Of a DNA stretch of 64,000 nt, positions 63,357 through 64,000 are shown piece after piece. The position numbers and the translations under genes are program-made. Each line of letters starts with the position of its first letter. Position 1 is the first letter of the stretch. The stretch comes from Pseudomonas sp. PDM15 (GTDB taxonomy: Bacteria > Pseudomonadota > Gammaproteobacteria > Pseudomonadales > Pseudomonadaceae), in assembly GCF_014851565.1 (NCBI RefSeq), contig NZ_JACVAA010000006.1, forward strand, positions 248,001 through 312,000, given 5' to 3'. The notes beneath the pieces were generated by a model. The model did not search any database and was not told where the DNA came from. It saw only the letters and a program-made list of their open reading frames with translations.

Positions 63357-64000
63357 TCATCCCTGGGCGCGGCACCATTGCGCCGGATCGCTCGGGCGAC
63401 CCTGCTGGCGAATGGCGAAATACAGCGCCGGGGTGTCCTGGCCACCGCTGGTGCCGACCGTGGCGATGGCCTCGCCGGCTTTGACGATGTCGCCGGCATC
63501 CTTCAACAGGCTCTGATTGTGGCCGTACAGGCTCAGGTAGCCATTACCGTGGTCGAGGATGACCAGAAGGCCGGCGCCGCGCAACCAGTCGGCGAACACC
63601 ACGCGCCCGCCGTGCACTGCATGCACCTGGCTACCGGCGCTGGCGCCGATCATGACGCCGTCCCATTTGGCCCGGGAATCGCCATCGCGGGTGGAGCCGA
63701 AGCGCGCCACCAGCCGGCCATTGACCGGCCAGGGCAGCTTGCCCTTGGCCTTGGCGAAGGGCCCGCCGAAGCCGGCGCCGTCGCTGGAGACCGCAGGGCC
63801 CAGTGGCAGTGGCTTGCTGTTGGGATTGCGTGCCTGCTGTTCTTCCAGGGCGGCCAGACGGCGAGCTTCTTCGGCTTCGCGGGCCTGACGGGCCAGGGTT
63901 TCCTCGATGGTCTTGAGAACACGGGCGAGCTCGATCTGTTGCTGCTCGCGTGCCTTGAGCTTGCGGTCGCCGGCGCCGTACTCCTTGTTCAGCTTGGCCA
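63357..64000 (-). CDS. EnvC-like murein hydrolase activator, C-terminal part (cut by window end)
   Basis: The minus strand from 64000 encodes a coiled coil (KAREQQQIELARVLKTIEE, QAREAEEARRLAALEEQQ), a linker and a LytM/M23 domain: LPWPVNGRLVARFGSTRD, KWDGVMIGASAGSQVHAV, VVFADWLRGAGLLVILDHGN, GYLSLYGHN and ALYFAIRQQGRPSDPAQW. The metal-binding residues of active M23 enzymes look incomplete (GVMIGA where HxGxD is expected), as in EnvC, which activates amidases instead of cutting. The N-terminus with its signal peptide is outside the window. It ends 41 bases before the ctpA start, on the same strand. Confidence 0.9.
   Translation of the reverse strand, partial: AKLNKEYGAGDRKLKAREQQQIELARVLKTIEETLARQAREAEEARRLAALEEQQARNPNSKPLPLGPAVSSDGAGFGGPFAKAKGKLPWPVNGRLVARFGSTRDGDSRAKWDGVMIGASAGSQVHAVHGGRVVFADWLRGAGLLVILDHGNGYLSLYGHNQSLLKDAGDIVKAGEAIATVGTSGGQDTPALYFAIRQQGRPSDPAQWCRAQG

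Overview
The window looks like a chromosomal segment of a Pseudomonas-type gammaproteobacterium. Most of it is GC-rich, genes are tightly packed with many ATGA/TGATG overlaps, and the order hisB-hisH-DUF2164-hisA-hisF, an amino-acid ABC transporter operon, asmA-mutY-yggX-tRNA-Phe, a run of small periplasmic binding proteins, ctpA and an EnvC-type gene is what I recall from one block of the P. aeruginosa chromosome (roughly the PA5133-PA5161 neighbourhood, inverted here). That comparison is from memory and was not computed.

Layout. 1-11461 (all minus strand) is a visibly AT-richer surface-polysaccharide cluster. It runs from a DegT aminotransferase and a GNAT acetyltransferase through an ABC-type polysaccharide exporter (wzm/wzt), a three-domain glycosyltransferase, a second glycosyltransferase, UDP-glucose dehydrogenase and a UDP-glucuronate 4-epimerase to the start of a dTDP-glucose 4,6-dehydratase cut by the window edge. 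A tRNA-Thr with terminator and a short non-coding region with DnaA-box-like motifs separate it from core genes: a methyltransferase, a four-gene HisJQMP-like transporter, a CHASE2-adenylate cyclase/SH3/M48 operon and a GAF-HD-GYP protein. At 22.3-26.4 kb lies an AT-richer gene for a 1376-residue RTX-type secreted protein with 471-bp internal repeats. Next come dedA, tRNA-Phe, yggX-mutY-asmA, a fatty acid hydroxylase, a PanZ-like protein and the his genes.

The most striking region is 36.4-59.1 kb. One 15.6-kb reading frame encodes a protein of about 5187 residues, of which about 4890 are roughly 610 tandem Thr/Ser-rich octapeptides of the form [ST]-[ST]-A-Q-[IV]-x-A-L, ending in a 290-residue module with EF-hand-like calcium loops. 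It has no N-terminal signal peptide. Directly downstream are a TPR-GT41 (OGT/SPINDLY-like) glycosyltransferase and a second, DUF4422-like glycosyltransferase overlapping it. Facing these is a complete type I secretion operon (ABC ATPase, HlyD-type adaptor, TolC-type channel). The simplest reading is a self-contained system that makes a giant repeat protein, possibly O-glycosylates its hydroxyl-rich repeats in the cytoplasm, and exports it in one step through type I secretion. The RTX protein at 22-26 kb may use the same exporter.

After the system the core resumes with three tandem paralogous periplasmic binding proteins, a bidirectional terminator, the periplasmic protease CtpA and a partial EnvC-like murein hydrolase activator running off the right edge.
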